5,651 nucleotides of DNA from positions 1 through 5,651 of the forward strand of contig CANRKN010000129.1 in NCBI GenBank assembly GCA_947631215.1, read 5' to 3'. Source of the stretch: an uncultured Oscillospiraceae bacterium. GTDB taxonomy: Bacteria > Bacillota_A > Clostridia > Oscillospirales > Oscillospiraceae. Positions 1 to 5,514 of the stretch are shown here, one piece after another; the first letter of the stretch is position 1, and the number at the start of each line of letters is the position of its first letter. The notes under the pieces were generated by a model. That model did not search any database. It was not told the origin of the DNA and saw only the letters and a program-made list of their open reading frames with translations. A program made the translations under genes and the position numbers.

Positions 1-315
1 GAGGTCCAGCCGGAGGCGTGGGCCCCCTTCGCGGAGGGCAAGCACGGCCTGTTCACGAACCCGGTGCTGGCGGAGATCGGCAAAAAGTACGGCAAGAGCG
101 CCGCGCAGGTGGCCCTGCGGTGGAACACCCAGCGGGGCGTGGTGGTGATCCCCAAGTCCACCCACCGGGAGCGGATGGCGCAGAACCTGGACATCTGGGA
201 CTTCACCCTGACCGACCAGGAGATGGCCTCCATCGCGCCCCTGGACATGGGTCACAGCGAGATCGTGGACCACTTCGACCCGAATTTTGTCCGTGCGCTG
301 CACGGCAGGAAATAA
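1..315 (+). CDS. Aldo/keto reductase, C-terminal part (5' end outside window)
   Basis: The frame is open from base 1 to a TAA at 313-315 and gives the last 104 residues of an NAD(P)H-dependent aldo/keto reductase, a soluble TIM-barrel enzyme reducing aldehydes or ketones to alcohols. Visible family marks are a WAPFAEG segment at local residues 7-13 (the barrel-strand-7 'W-x-P-[LF]' region), an AAQVALRW helix at 34-41, and IPKS at 50-53 followed by R58 and N62. The pattern K-[ST]-x4-R-x3-N is the classic cofactor phosphate-binding signature. The C-terminal loop after residue 80 is typical of the 2,5-diketogluconate reductase-like branch (about 280 residues), so roughly 175 residues, including the catalytic Asp/Tyr/Lys/His, lie upstream and cannot be checked. 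The stop codon overlaps the TAAGGAGG (313-320) serving the next gene, so the two are probably co-transcribed. The substrate is unknown. Confidence 0.93.
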   Translation, partial: EVQPEAWAPFAEGKHGLFTNPVLAEIGKKYGKSAAQVALRWNTQRGVVVIPKSTHRERMAQNLDIWDFTLTDQEMASIAPLDMGHSEIVDHFDPNFVRALHGRK

Positions 316-328
316 GGAGGATTTAACG

Positions 329-661
329 ATGGCAAAGAAGCAGACGGCGGGACATGACCGGCTGGGGGAGTTTGCGCCCCAGTTCGCCCACTACAACGAC
401 GATGTGCTGTTCGGCGAGGTCTGGGCGCGGGAGGATGAACTGTCCGCCCACGACAGGAGCATGATCACCAACACGTTCCTGGAGAGCTACGACTTCTCCG
501 GCAAGAAGGTGGTGCTGTTCGCCACCTCCGGCGGCAGCGGTTTCGGGCAGACAACGCAGGGCCTCACCGGCAGCGTGGACGCCTCCTGCCAGATCATCAA
601 GGGCAAGGTGAACGCCTCCGCCGCAGAGATAGCTTCCTGGGCACAGTCTCTGGGGCTGTGA
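329..661 (+). CDS. Chimeric small protein: CMD-family N-terminus fused in frame to flavodoxin C-terminus (probable deletion remnant)
   Basis: This is a 110-residue frame with a strong ribosome binding site (AAGGAGG, 314-320, 8 bases before ATG 329). Residues 1-46 read like the start of a carboxymuconolactone decarboxylase/AhpD-like protein (LGEFAPQFAHYNDDVLFGEVW, here 12-32, then LSAHDRSMIT at 38-47). From about residue 48 the protein instead reads like the last third of a flavodoxin: NTFLESYDFSGKK (48-60), LFATSGGSGFG (63-73) and a final helix AAEIASWAQSLGL (98-110). The CMD half lacks the helical core that follows, and the flavodoxin half lacks the N-terminal FMN phosphate loop and the central strands. 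Neither activity is therefore expected intact. The simplest reading is that a deletion fused two neighbouring genes and preserved the frame. It sits 13 bases after an AKR and 15 before an ADH, so expression is likely. The N-terminal assignment comes from remembered family sequence and is less certain than the C-terminal one. Confidence 0.8.
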   Translation: MAKKQTAGHDRLGEFAPQFAHYNDDVLFGEVWAREDELSAHDRSMITNTFLESYDFSGKKVVLFATSGGSGFGQTTQGLTGSVDASCQIIKGKVNASAAEIASWAQSLGL

Positions 662-676
662 GAGATAAGAAAAACC

Positions 677-1837
677 ATGAACGATTTTGTGTATTCCTAT
701 CCCACCAAGGTCTACTTTGGCGTCGGCGCGGCGGCGAAGCACTTGCCCGGGGAGCTGGCAAAGGTGGGCAGGACCGTCCTGCTGGCCTACGGCGGCGGGT
801 CCGTGAAGCGAAACGGCGTCTATGACGAGATCCACGGCATCCTGGAAGCTGCCGGCAAGACCGTGGTGGACTTTCCTGGCGTCATGCCCAACCCTACCTA
901 CGCCAAGGTCCAGGAGGGCGCGGCCATCTGCCGGGAGCGGGGCGTGGACTTCATCCTGGCGGTGGGCGGCGGGTCTGTCTTTGACTGCTGCAAGGTCATC
1001 GCCGCCCAGGCCATGACCGACAAGGACATCTGGGAGCTGGAGTATACCGACCACGGCACGCCCACCGCCTTTCTGCCCATGGGCGCGGTGGTGACGGCCT
1101 CCGGCACCGGCGCGGAGATGAACAACGGCGCGGTCATCACCAACGAGGAAAAGAAGATCAAGGGCGCGGTCTGGGGCGCGTCGGCCTCCTTTGCCATCCT
1201 GGACCCGGCATACACCCTGAGCCTGCCCATGAAGCAGGTGATCTCCGGGGCCTTCGACACCCTGAGCCACTGCATGGAGACCTATTTCGGCATGCCCGGC
1301 GCGGACAACCTCTCCGACAGGATGAACGAGGCCGTTATGGTCAGTGTCATCAAAAACATCCGGGTGCTCTTGCAGGACAACCTCAACCTGACCGCCCGGA
1401 GCGAGCTGGAGTGGGCCTCGGCCATGGCGGAGAACGGCATTTTGAAGATCGGCAAGGTCACGGACTTCCAGGGCCACCAGATCGAGCACCAGCTTGGGGC
1501 CTACACCGACTGCAACCACGGGTGCGGCCTGGCGGTGATCCACCCGGCGCTGTACCGGCATATGGTTAAGGAGGCCCCGGCCCGCTTTGCCCGGTTCGCC
1601 CAGGCGGTATGGGGCGTGGACCCGGCCGGCAGGACGGAGGAGGAGACGGCCCTGGCTGGCATCGACGCGCTGGCGGCGTTTATTCGGGAGATCGGCCTGC
1701 CCGCCACCTTCACGGAGATGGGCATCACGGACGAGAGCGTCCTCCGGGCCACGGCGGACACCTGCAGCCTCACGGCGGGCTGCTGCAAGAAGTTCGACCG
1801 GGAGGAGATATTCCAGCTCTTGAAGGAGTGCCTGTAA
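677..1837 (+). CDS. Iron-containing alcohol dehydrogenase (YqhD/butanol dehydrogenase type)
   Basis: This 386-residue protein is full length for group III (iron-dependent) alcohol dehydrogenases, cytoplasmic enzymes interconverting aldehydes and alcohols with NAD(P)H. The N-terminus (SYPTKVYFGVGA, residues 7-18) and GGGSV at 39-43 form the start of the nucleotide-binding domain. AVGGGSVFDCCK (95-106) is the glycine-rich cofactor loop, and TASGTGAEMNNGAVI (140-154) is a conserved family stretch. The metal site is complete: D194 and H198 in GAFDTLSH, H267 in QGHQIEH, and H281 in DCNHGCG, at the same spacing as the four ligands of E. coli YqhD. The C-terminal CSLTAGCCKKF (363-373) is cysteine-rich. 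The start at ATG 677 gives the family N-terminus, but its ribosome site is weak (GAGATAAG, 662-669), suggesting translational coupling to the gene ending 15 bases upstream. It is the last gene before the lysR promoter. Aldehyde reduction is the likely direction in an anaerobe, and the natural substrate is unknown. Confidence 0.96.
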   Translation: MNDFVYSYPTKVYFGVGAAAKHLPGELAKVGRTVLLAYGGGSVKRNGVYDEIHGILEAAGKTVVDFPGVMPNPTYAKVQEGAAICRERGVDFILAVGGGSVFDCCKVIAAQAMTDKDIWELEYTDHGTPTAFLPMGAVVTASGTGAEMNNGAVITNEEKKIKGAVWGASASFAILDPAYTLSLPMKQVISGAFDTLSHCMETYFGMPGADNLSDRMNEAVMVSVIKNIRVLLQDNLNLTARSELEWASAMAENGILKIGKVTDFQGHQIEHQLGAYTDCNHGCGLAVIHPALYRHMVKEAPARFARFAQAVWGVDPAGRTEEETALAGIDALAAFIREIGLPATFTEMGITDESVLRATADTCSLTAGCCKKFDREEIFQLLKECL

Positions 1838-1848
1838 AAACAGGAAGA

Positions 1849-1877
1849 TTGCATCATCTACTGTGTTCAGATATAAT
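1849..1877 (+). promoter_or_regulatory. Sigma-70-type promoter for the lysR-type gene
   Basis: A perfect -10 TATAAT (1872-1877) lies 17 bases after a partial -35 TTGCAT (1849-1854, three of six consensus positions) in an AT-rich gap between two GC-rich genes. Transcription would begin near 1884, leaving a leader of only about 15 bases. That leader holds the GGAGGTG ribosome site (1887-1893), five bases before ATG 1899. This implies the regulator is expressed independently of the upstream ADH. Confidence 0.65.
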
Positions 1878-1898
1878 GGCGTTGTGGGAGGTGGTGTT

Positions 1899-2786
1899 AT
1901 GCTCAAACAGATACGGTATTTTCAGGCTGTGGTGCGGCTGGGCAGCTTCAGCAAGGCGGCAGAGGAGTGCTACATCTCCCAATCCGCCATCTCTCAGCAG
2001 ATCCAGGCGCTGGAGCGAGAGTTGGGCGTGGAACTTCTGCGCCGGGAGAACCGCCGGTTTTCTCTTACGCCTGCCGGAGAGTATTTTTACAAGAAGAGCC
2101 TCCTTCTGACGGCGGACTATGACCGACTGTGCCGGGATACGGTGCGCCTGGCCAGGGGACAGGATGCCGTACTGCGGGTAGGACGGCTGCGGAGCTATGG
2201 AGGCGCGGAGTTCCAACGCTCGGTGGCGGCGTTCACAACAGGATACCCAACTGTATCCGTGGAAGTGCGAACCGGCAACCACGAGGAACTCTATGAGCTT
2301 CTTCGGGACGGAGAAATCGACCTTGCGCTGAACGACCAGCGGCGGGCTTTTTCCGACGAGTATGGCAACGTGATCCTCTCCACGACCGCGTGTCAGATCG
2401 AGGTCCCGGCCCACAGCCCCATCGCTAGGCTGGATCGGGTCAATGTGGACGAGCTGGCCAACACGCCCTGCATCCTGGTGGCGTCCAGTTCCCAGCGGCA
2501 GACGGAGCAGGTCCACTATCGGGAGGTCTATGGCATCCGGAGCGAGATGCTGTTCGCGGAGGGCTTGGAGGAGGCTAGGCTCATGGTCGTCGGCGGCCAG
2601 GGGTTTCTGCCCGTTGACGGCGGGCAGCGCCCGGAGGAATATGCCGATTTAATAGTGAGTCTGCCTCTGTGTCGGAACGGCGAGCCAATTCTTGTAAACA
2701 CCTGCGCCTTCTGGAAAAAGCAAAACTCCAATCTCTTCGTAGAGCCGTTTGTTGCGCTTCTGAAGGAACAATTTGAACAGGAATGA
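1899..2786 (+). CDS. LysR-family transcriptional regulator
   Basis: This 295-residue protein has the standard LysR-type length. The N-terminal winged helix-turn-helix is clear: MLKQIRYFQAV, GSFSKAAEECYISQSAIS (15-32), QQIQALERELGVELL (33-47), and LTPAG at 57-61 closing the wing. A linker helix follows (about 62-90). The effector domain starts near VLRVG (91-95), with a second signature in RDGEIDLALND (136-146). GTG at 1863 is in frame, but ATG 1899 is chosen because it has GGAGGTG upstream and gives the family's usual start. The protein probably binds DNA as a tetramer and controls the flanking redox genes, particularly the unit starting at 2923. That role is inferred from position. Six cysteines (24, 78, 165, 191, 258, 269) are present, but nothing shows they sense redox state. 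The inducer is unknown. Confidence 0.95.
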   Translation: MLKQIRYFQAVVRLGSFSKAAEECYISQSAISQQIQALERELGVELLRRENRRFSLTPAGEYFYKKSLLLTADYDRLCRDTVRLARGQDAVLRVGRLRSYGGAEFQRSVAAFTTGYPTVSVEVRTGNHEELYELLRDGEIDLALNDQRRAFSDEYGNVILSTTACQIEVPAHSPIARLDRVNVDELANTPCILVASSSQRQTEQVHYREVYGIRSEMLFAEGLEEARLMVVGGQGFLPVDGGQRPEEYADLIVSLPLCRNGEPILVNTCAFWKKQNSNLFVEPFVALLKEQFEQE

Positions 2787-2791
2787 ATAAC

Positions 2792-2823
2792 AACGCATCC
2801 TTGTTGTGTGGCAGGGGTGCGTT
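2792..2823 (+). terminator. Terminator-like hairpin after the lysR-type gene
   Basis: AACGCATCC (2792-2800) can pair with GGGTGCGTT (2815-2823) to form a nine-pair stem with one U-G wobble and a 14-base loop, starting five bases after the lysR stop. The following bases (TTCATATC) are only weakly U-rich and the loop is large, so termination may be inefficient. The position between the lysR end and the next promoter supports the call. Confidence 0.5.
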
Positions 2824-2863
2824 TCATATCAGTTATACTTATTGAAGGTTGCGGAAAGCGGAA

Positions 2864-2892
2864 TTGTTTAAATAAGAAACACTTGCTATAAT
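2864..2892 (+). promoter_or_regulatory. Extended -10 promoter for the Fe-S AKR / flavodoxin / SDR unit
   Basis: TATAAT (2887-2892) is preceded by TG one base upstream (TGCTATAAT, 2884-2892), an extended -10 element. A partial -35 TTGTTT (2864-2869) lies at a 17-base spacing. Transcription would begin near 2899, followed by AAGGAGG (2908-2914) eight bases before ATG 2923. The region is much more AT-rich than the coding sequence around it. Confidence 0.7.
2865..2881. promoter_or_regulatory. Candidate regulator operator (TGTTT-N7-AAACA dyad)
   Basis: TGTTT (2865-2869) and AAACA (2877-2881) form a perfect five-base dyad with a seven-base centre. It contains a symmetric T-N11-A (2867 and 2879), the loose consensus of LysR-type boxes. 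It overlaps the -35 and part of the spacer of the promoter for the downstream unit, where bound protein would affect polymerase. A second, wider pair CTTATT (2838-2843) / AATAAG (2871-2876) is also present. The short arms in AT-rich DNA could arise by chance. Confidence 0.33.
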
Positions 2893-2922
2893 TACATCAA
2901 TAGAATTAAGGAGGACCTGCGG

Positions 2923-4041
2923 ATGGACCACTTTTATCCTGAGATCAAAAAGAACTTTGGCTTTGGCTGTATGCGCCTGCCCCTGAAGGACGGCGTTGTG
3001 GACACAGAGCTGTTCAGCCAGATGGTGGACGCCTTTCTGGACGCGGGCTTCAACTACTTCGACACGGCCCACCGCTATATGGACATGCAGAGCGAGCCGG
3101 CGCTGAGGACCTGCCTCACCAGCCGCTATTCCCGGGACCGGTACATATTGACCAACAAGCTGACTAACATCTTTTTCAAAAAGCAGGAGGACATCCGGCC
3201 CGTGTTTGAGAGTCAGCTGGCCGCCTGCGGGGTGGACTATTTCGACTTCTACCTGATGCACGCCCAGGGGGCGGCGAATTTCGCATTTTACAAGAGCTGC
3301 CGGGCCTATGAGACAGCGCTGGAGCTGAAGGAGGAGGGGAAATTCCGGCATTTCGGCATCTCTTTCCACGACACGGCGGATGTGCTGGAGCAGATATTGA
3401 CCGAGTACCCCCAGATCGAGGTGGTGCAGATGCAGCTGAACTACGCCGACTGGGAGGACCCGGCGGTGCAGAGCCGCAAGTGCTATGAGGTCTGCGAAAA
3501 GTACGGCAAGCCCGTGATCGTCATGGAGCCGGTGAAGGGCGGCAACCTGGCCCAGCTTCCCGACGACGCCAGGGCCGTGCTGGACGCGCTTCACGGCGGC
3601 AGCCCGGCCAGCTACGCCATCCGCTTCGCCGCCAGCCAGCCCAATGTGATGATGGTGCTCTCCGGCATGGGCGACATGGACATGGTCCGGGACAACATCG
3701 CCGCCATGAAGGACTTTAAGCCCCTGGACGAGACGGAGCTGGCCGCGGTGATGCAGGTGCGGGACATCTTCCGCAGCAAGCACCTCATCGAGTGCACCGC
3801 CTGCCGGTACTGCACCGCGGACTGCCCCAAGCATATCTCCATCCCGGACCTGTTCGCCTGCCTGAACGCCAAGCGGGTGTTCAACAACTGGAACACGGAT
3901 TATTACTACAACAACGTCTATACCACTGCCAACGGCAAAGCCTCGGATTGCATCAAATGCGGGAAGTGCGAGAAAGCCTGCCCCCAGCATTTGCCCATTC
4001 GTGAGCTTCTGCAGGACGTGGCGGCGGAGTTTGAAAAGTGA
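2923..4041 (+). CDS. Aldo/keto reductase with C-terminal 2x[4Fe-4S] ferredoxin-like domain
   Basis: This 372-residue protein belongs to the 'predicted oxidoreductase of the aldo/keto reductase family' with Fe-S tail (COG1453-like). The barrel begins at FGFGCMRLP (12-20). Candidate catalytic residues are D47 and Y52 in YFDTAHRYM, K79 in TNKL and H113 in LMHAQ. FRHFGISFH (141-149) and VMEPVKGGNL (200-209) are typical of this branch. The tail carries CTACRYCTADCP (C291, C294, C297, C301) and CIKCGKCEKACP (C343, C346, C349, C353), two complete CxxCxxCxxxCP motifs that should each bind a [4Fe-4S] cluster. The protein is cytoplasmic, with no signal peptide. AAGGAGG eight bases upstream fixes the start. 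The stop overlaps an alternative GTG start of the adjoining flavodoxin, suggesting coupled synthesis and possibly electron exchange between the two. The substrate is unknown, and the clusters imply single-electron chemistry beyond simple hydride transfer. Confidence 0.95.
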   Translation: MDHFYPEIKKNFGFGCMRLPLKDGVVDTELFSQMVDAFLDAGFNYFDTAHRYMDMQSEPALRTCLTSRYSRDRYILTNKLTNIFFKKQEDIRPVFESQLAACGVDYFDFYLMHAQGAANFAFYKSCRAYETALELKEEGKFRHFGISFHDTADVLEQILTEYPQIEVVQMQLNYADWEDPAVQSRKCYEVCEKYGKPVIVMEPVKGGNLAQLPDDARAVLDALHGGSPASYAIRFAASQPNVMMVLSGMGDMDMVRDNIAAMKDFKPLDETELAAVMQVRDIFRSKHLIECTACRYCTADCPKHISIPDLFACLNAKRVFNNWNTDYYYNNVYTTANGKASDCIKCGKCEKACPQHLPIRELLQDVAAEFEK

Positions 4042-4049
4042 GGGAGAGT

Positions 4050-4568
4050 ATGGGTAAGAATTTGATCATCTATTATTCCCGCAAGGGAGAAAACTACTTC
4101 AACGGGTCCATCCGCTCCATCCCCAAGGGCAACACGGAGATCGTGGCCGAATACATCCAGAAGGCCGTGGGCGGCGATCTCTTTGAGATCGAGACCGTGC
4201 GGGAATACAGCGCCGACTATATGACCTGTACCCGCGAGGCCCAGGACGAACTGCGCGCCCACGCCAGACCGGAGCTGAAACGGTATCTGGACAGCCTGGA
4301 CGGATATGACAACGTGTTTGTCTGCGGCCCCTGCTGGTGGGGCACTTTCCCCATGGCGGTGTTCACCCAGCTTGAGCGGCTGGATTGGACGGGCAAGCAC
4401 GTTATGGCCGTTATGACCCATGAGGGCAGCGGGCTGGGAAGCTGTGAGCGAGACCTGAAAAAGACCTGTGCCGGGGCTTCCTTTGGCAAGGGTCTGGCCG
4501 TTCACGGCGCGGACGCCGCCCGGTCCGAGACTATCGTGGCGGCATGGGCAAAGAAAGCGGTACACTGA
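4050..4568 (+). CDS. Flavodoxin (flavodoxin_4-like)
   Basis: This 172-residue protein with a flavodoxin fold is a small FMN electron carrier of the cytoplasm. It opens with strand LIIYYSRKGENYFNG (5-19). The FMN phosphate region is the longer form seen in this branch, from S10 to KGNTEIVAEYI (27-36). The flavin-flanking loop is CGPCWWGTFPMAVF (92-105), and the last strand/loop is VMAVMTHEGSGLGSC (118-132). ATG 4050 gives the usual family N-terminus, but its ribosome site (AGGGAG, 4041-4046) is only three bases away. GTG 4038 overlaps the upstream stop and has GGAG (4026-4029) eight bases before it, so a start four codons earlier is possible. It lies between the Fe-S AKR and the SDR and is intact, unlike the flavodoxin fragment at 329-661. 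The likely role is electron transfer to or from the Fe-S AKR, by inference from adjacency. Confidence 0.92.
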   Translation: MGKNLIIYYSRKGENYFNGSIRSIPKGNTEIVAEYIQKAVGGDLFEIETVREYSADYMTCTREAQDELRAHARPELKRYLDSLDGYDNVFVCGPCWWGTFPMAVFTQLERLDWTGKHVMAVMTHEGSGLGSCERDLKKTCAGASFGKGLAVHGADAARSETIVAAWAKKAVH

Positions 4569-4583
4569 AAGGAGACGAGCATA

Positions 4584-5410
4584 ATGAAGAAAGAAGTCCT
4601 TATTGTAGCTGGCGCGGGACAGATCAGCTTGGCTATTGCCCGGCGGGTCGGCTTTGAGAAAAAGATCATCCTGGGCAACCGCAGTCTGGACAAGGGTGAG
4701 GCCATGGCGAAGCTGATGAACGAGGCAGGCTTCGACGTGACTACCGTGAAAATGGACCTGGGCAAAAAAAGGACATCCTCCATCTGGTGGAGGAGGCCCA
4801 GAAGTACGGCGAGATAACCGGCCTTGTGAATGGAGCGGGTGTGTCCCCCAGCCAGGCCCCCATTGAAGCGATCCTGCAGGTGGACCTATACGGCACCGCA
4901 GTGCTGCTGGAGGAAGTGGGCAAGGTCATCACGGAAGGCGGCAGCGGCGTCACCATCTCCAGCCAGAGCGGTCATCGTATGCCCGCCCTTACCCCGGAGC
5001 AGGACGAACTGCTGGCCACCACGCCGGTGGACGAACTGCTCTCATTGGAGATGCTCCAGCCTGAGAATATCCGGGACACCCTTCATGCCTACCAGATGGC
5101 CAAGCGGTGCAACGAGAAGCGCACCATGGCCGAGGCGGTAAAGTGGGGCAAGCGAGGCGCAAGGATCAACGACATCGCTCCCGGCATCATCGTGACGCCT
5201 CTGGCCATCGACGAGTTCAACGGTCCTCGCGGGGACTTTTACAAAAATATGTTCGCCAACTGCCCTGCTGGTCGGCCCGGTACGGCAGACGAGGTTGCAA
5301 ACGTGGCGGAGCTTCTTATGAGCCCGGCAGGAGCTTTTATCACCGGTTCTACGATCCTCATCGACGGCGGCGCGACCGCAAGCTATTACTATGGCCCACT
5401 GAAACCTTGA
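4584..5410 (+). pseudogene. Short-chain dehydrogenase/reductase interrupted by a -1 frameshift at an A7 run
   Basis: From ATG 4584 (AAAGGAG at 4568-4574, nine bases upstream) the frame runs to TAA 4815-4817. After codon 62 it loses similarity to the family, which resumes in the -1 frame and continues to TGA 5408-5410. Joined at the A-run (4764-4770) the product is 275 residues, normal for this SDR branch. The N-part holds the nucleotide loop GAGQISLAIA (10-19) and GNRS (31-34) after strand two. The C-part (joined numbering) holds NGAG (83-86), catalytic S127 in TISSQSG, Y170 and K174 in AYQMAK, NDIAPGIIVTPL (196-207), and GAFITGSTILIDGG (250-263). About 42 residues separate S127 from Y170, against about 12 in classical SDRs. 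From memory this helical insertion is a subfamily feature. Every key residue is kept and the rest of the frame is clean, so the break is recent, a sequencing error, or bypassed by slippage. The gene starts 15 bases after the flavodoxin and is last in this unit. Confidence 0.9.
4764..4794 (+). other. A7 slippage tract followed by a 6-bp hairpin in the SDR gene
   Basis: Seven consecutive A (4764-4770) occur where the SDR frame changes. Reading GGC-AAA-AAA and then moving back one base continues AAG-GAC-ATC in the frame of the rest of the protein. Five bases after the run, TCCTCC (4776-4781) can pair with GGAGGA (4789-4794) around a seven-base loop. This is the geometry of a -1 ribosomal slippage signal with a stimulator. 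A homopolymer of this length is also where replication, RNA polymerase and sequencing errors fall, so the site explains the frameshift without proving that it is programmed. Confidence 0.45.
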
Positions 5411-5440
5411 CTGTACACCCGAAGGTATAAACCTTATAAC
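5402..5440. promoter_or_regulatory. Nested palindromes, possible operator between the SDR and the next AKR
   Basis: AAGGTATAAACCTT (5422-5435) is a dyad with perfect five-base arms. Overlapping it, TATAAACCTTATA (5426-5438) is a second dyad with a three-base centre. AAACCTT occurs twice, at 5402-5408 and 5429-5435, placing ACCTT / AAGGT / ACCTT in alternation. TTGACT (5407-5412) and TATAAC (5435-5440) resemble -35 and -10 elements, but their 22-base spacing is too long for an ordinary promoter. The stem is too short and lacks a U-run, so it is not a convincing terminator. A binding site for a regulator is the better guess. Confidence 0.35.
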
Positions 5441-5450
5441 ATTTCGAGAC

Positions 5451-5505
5451 TTCTGTTTTCCGCGACTTGCCGGTACAATGGGACCATCAAATAACGACAA
5501 AGGAG
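5451..5505 (+). promoter_or_regulatory. Putative promoter and ribosome binding site for the 3' AKR
   Basis: TACAAT (5474-5479) is a good -10, with a poor -35 TTCTGT (5451-5456) 17 bases upstream, so an activator may be needed. Transcription would begin near 5486. The ribosome site AAAGGAG (5499-5505) lies nine bases before ATG 5515. The 104-base gap after the SDR also suggests a separate transcript. Confidence 0.42.
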
Positions 5506-5514
5506 CGCGGAACA

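Noticed and set aside
1831..1844. CCTGT-AAAA-ACAGG hairpin overlapping the ADH stop codon, considered as a terminator
   Set aside because: The stem is only five pairs, has no following U-run, and overlaps the coding end. It is probably a chance palindrome.
1863..1898. Upstream GTG start (1863) for the LysR-type gene
   Set aside because: It would add 12 residues not typical of the family. It lies upstream of the -10 TATAAT, so a transcript from that promoter would not contain it, and ATG 1899 has the GGAGGTG site.
323..1906. A 527-codon open frame on the minus strand covering the chimera gene and the ADH
   Set aside because: It lies wholly antisense to genes with clear family motifs. Its predicted protein is low-complexity, rich in Gly/His/Arg/Val/Leu, as expected from the reverse strand of GC-rich coding DNA, and shows no recognisable domain.
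2839..3990. A 383-codon minus-strand open frame opposite the Fe-S AKR
   Set aside because: The Fe-S AKR on the plus strand is unmistakable. The antisense translation is a compositionally biased shadow.
3918..4565. A 215-codon minus-strand open frame opposite the flavodoxin
   Set aside because: It is antisense to an intact flavodoxin with a family-length frame. No motif or plausible ribosome site supports it.
4787..5410. Treating the SDR C-terminal part as an independent gene starting at GTG 4787
   Set aside because: It would lack the nucleotide-binding strand and the glycine-rich loop and has no proper upstream ribosome site. Its codons 5' of the GTG (DILHL) continue the family similarity, so it is the second half of the frameshifted SDR.
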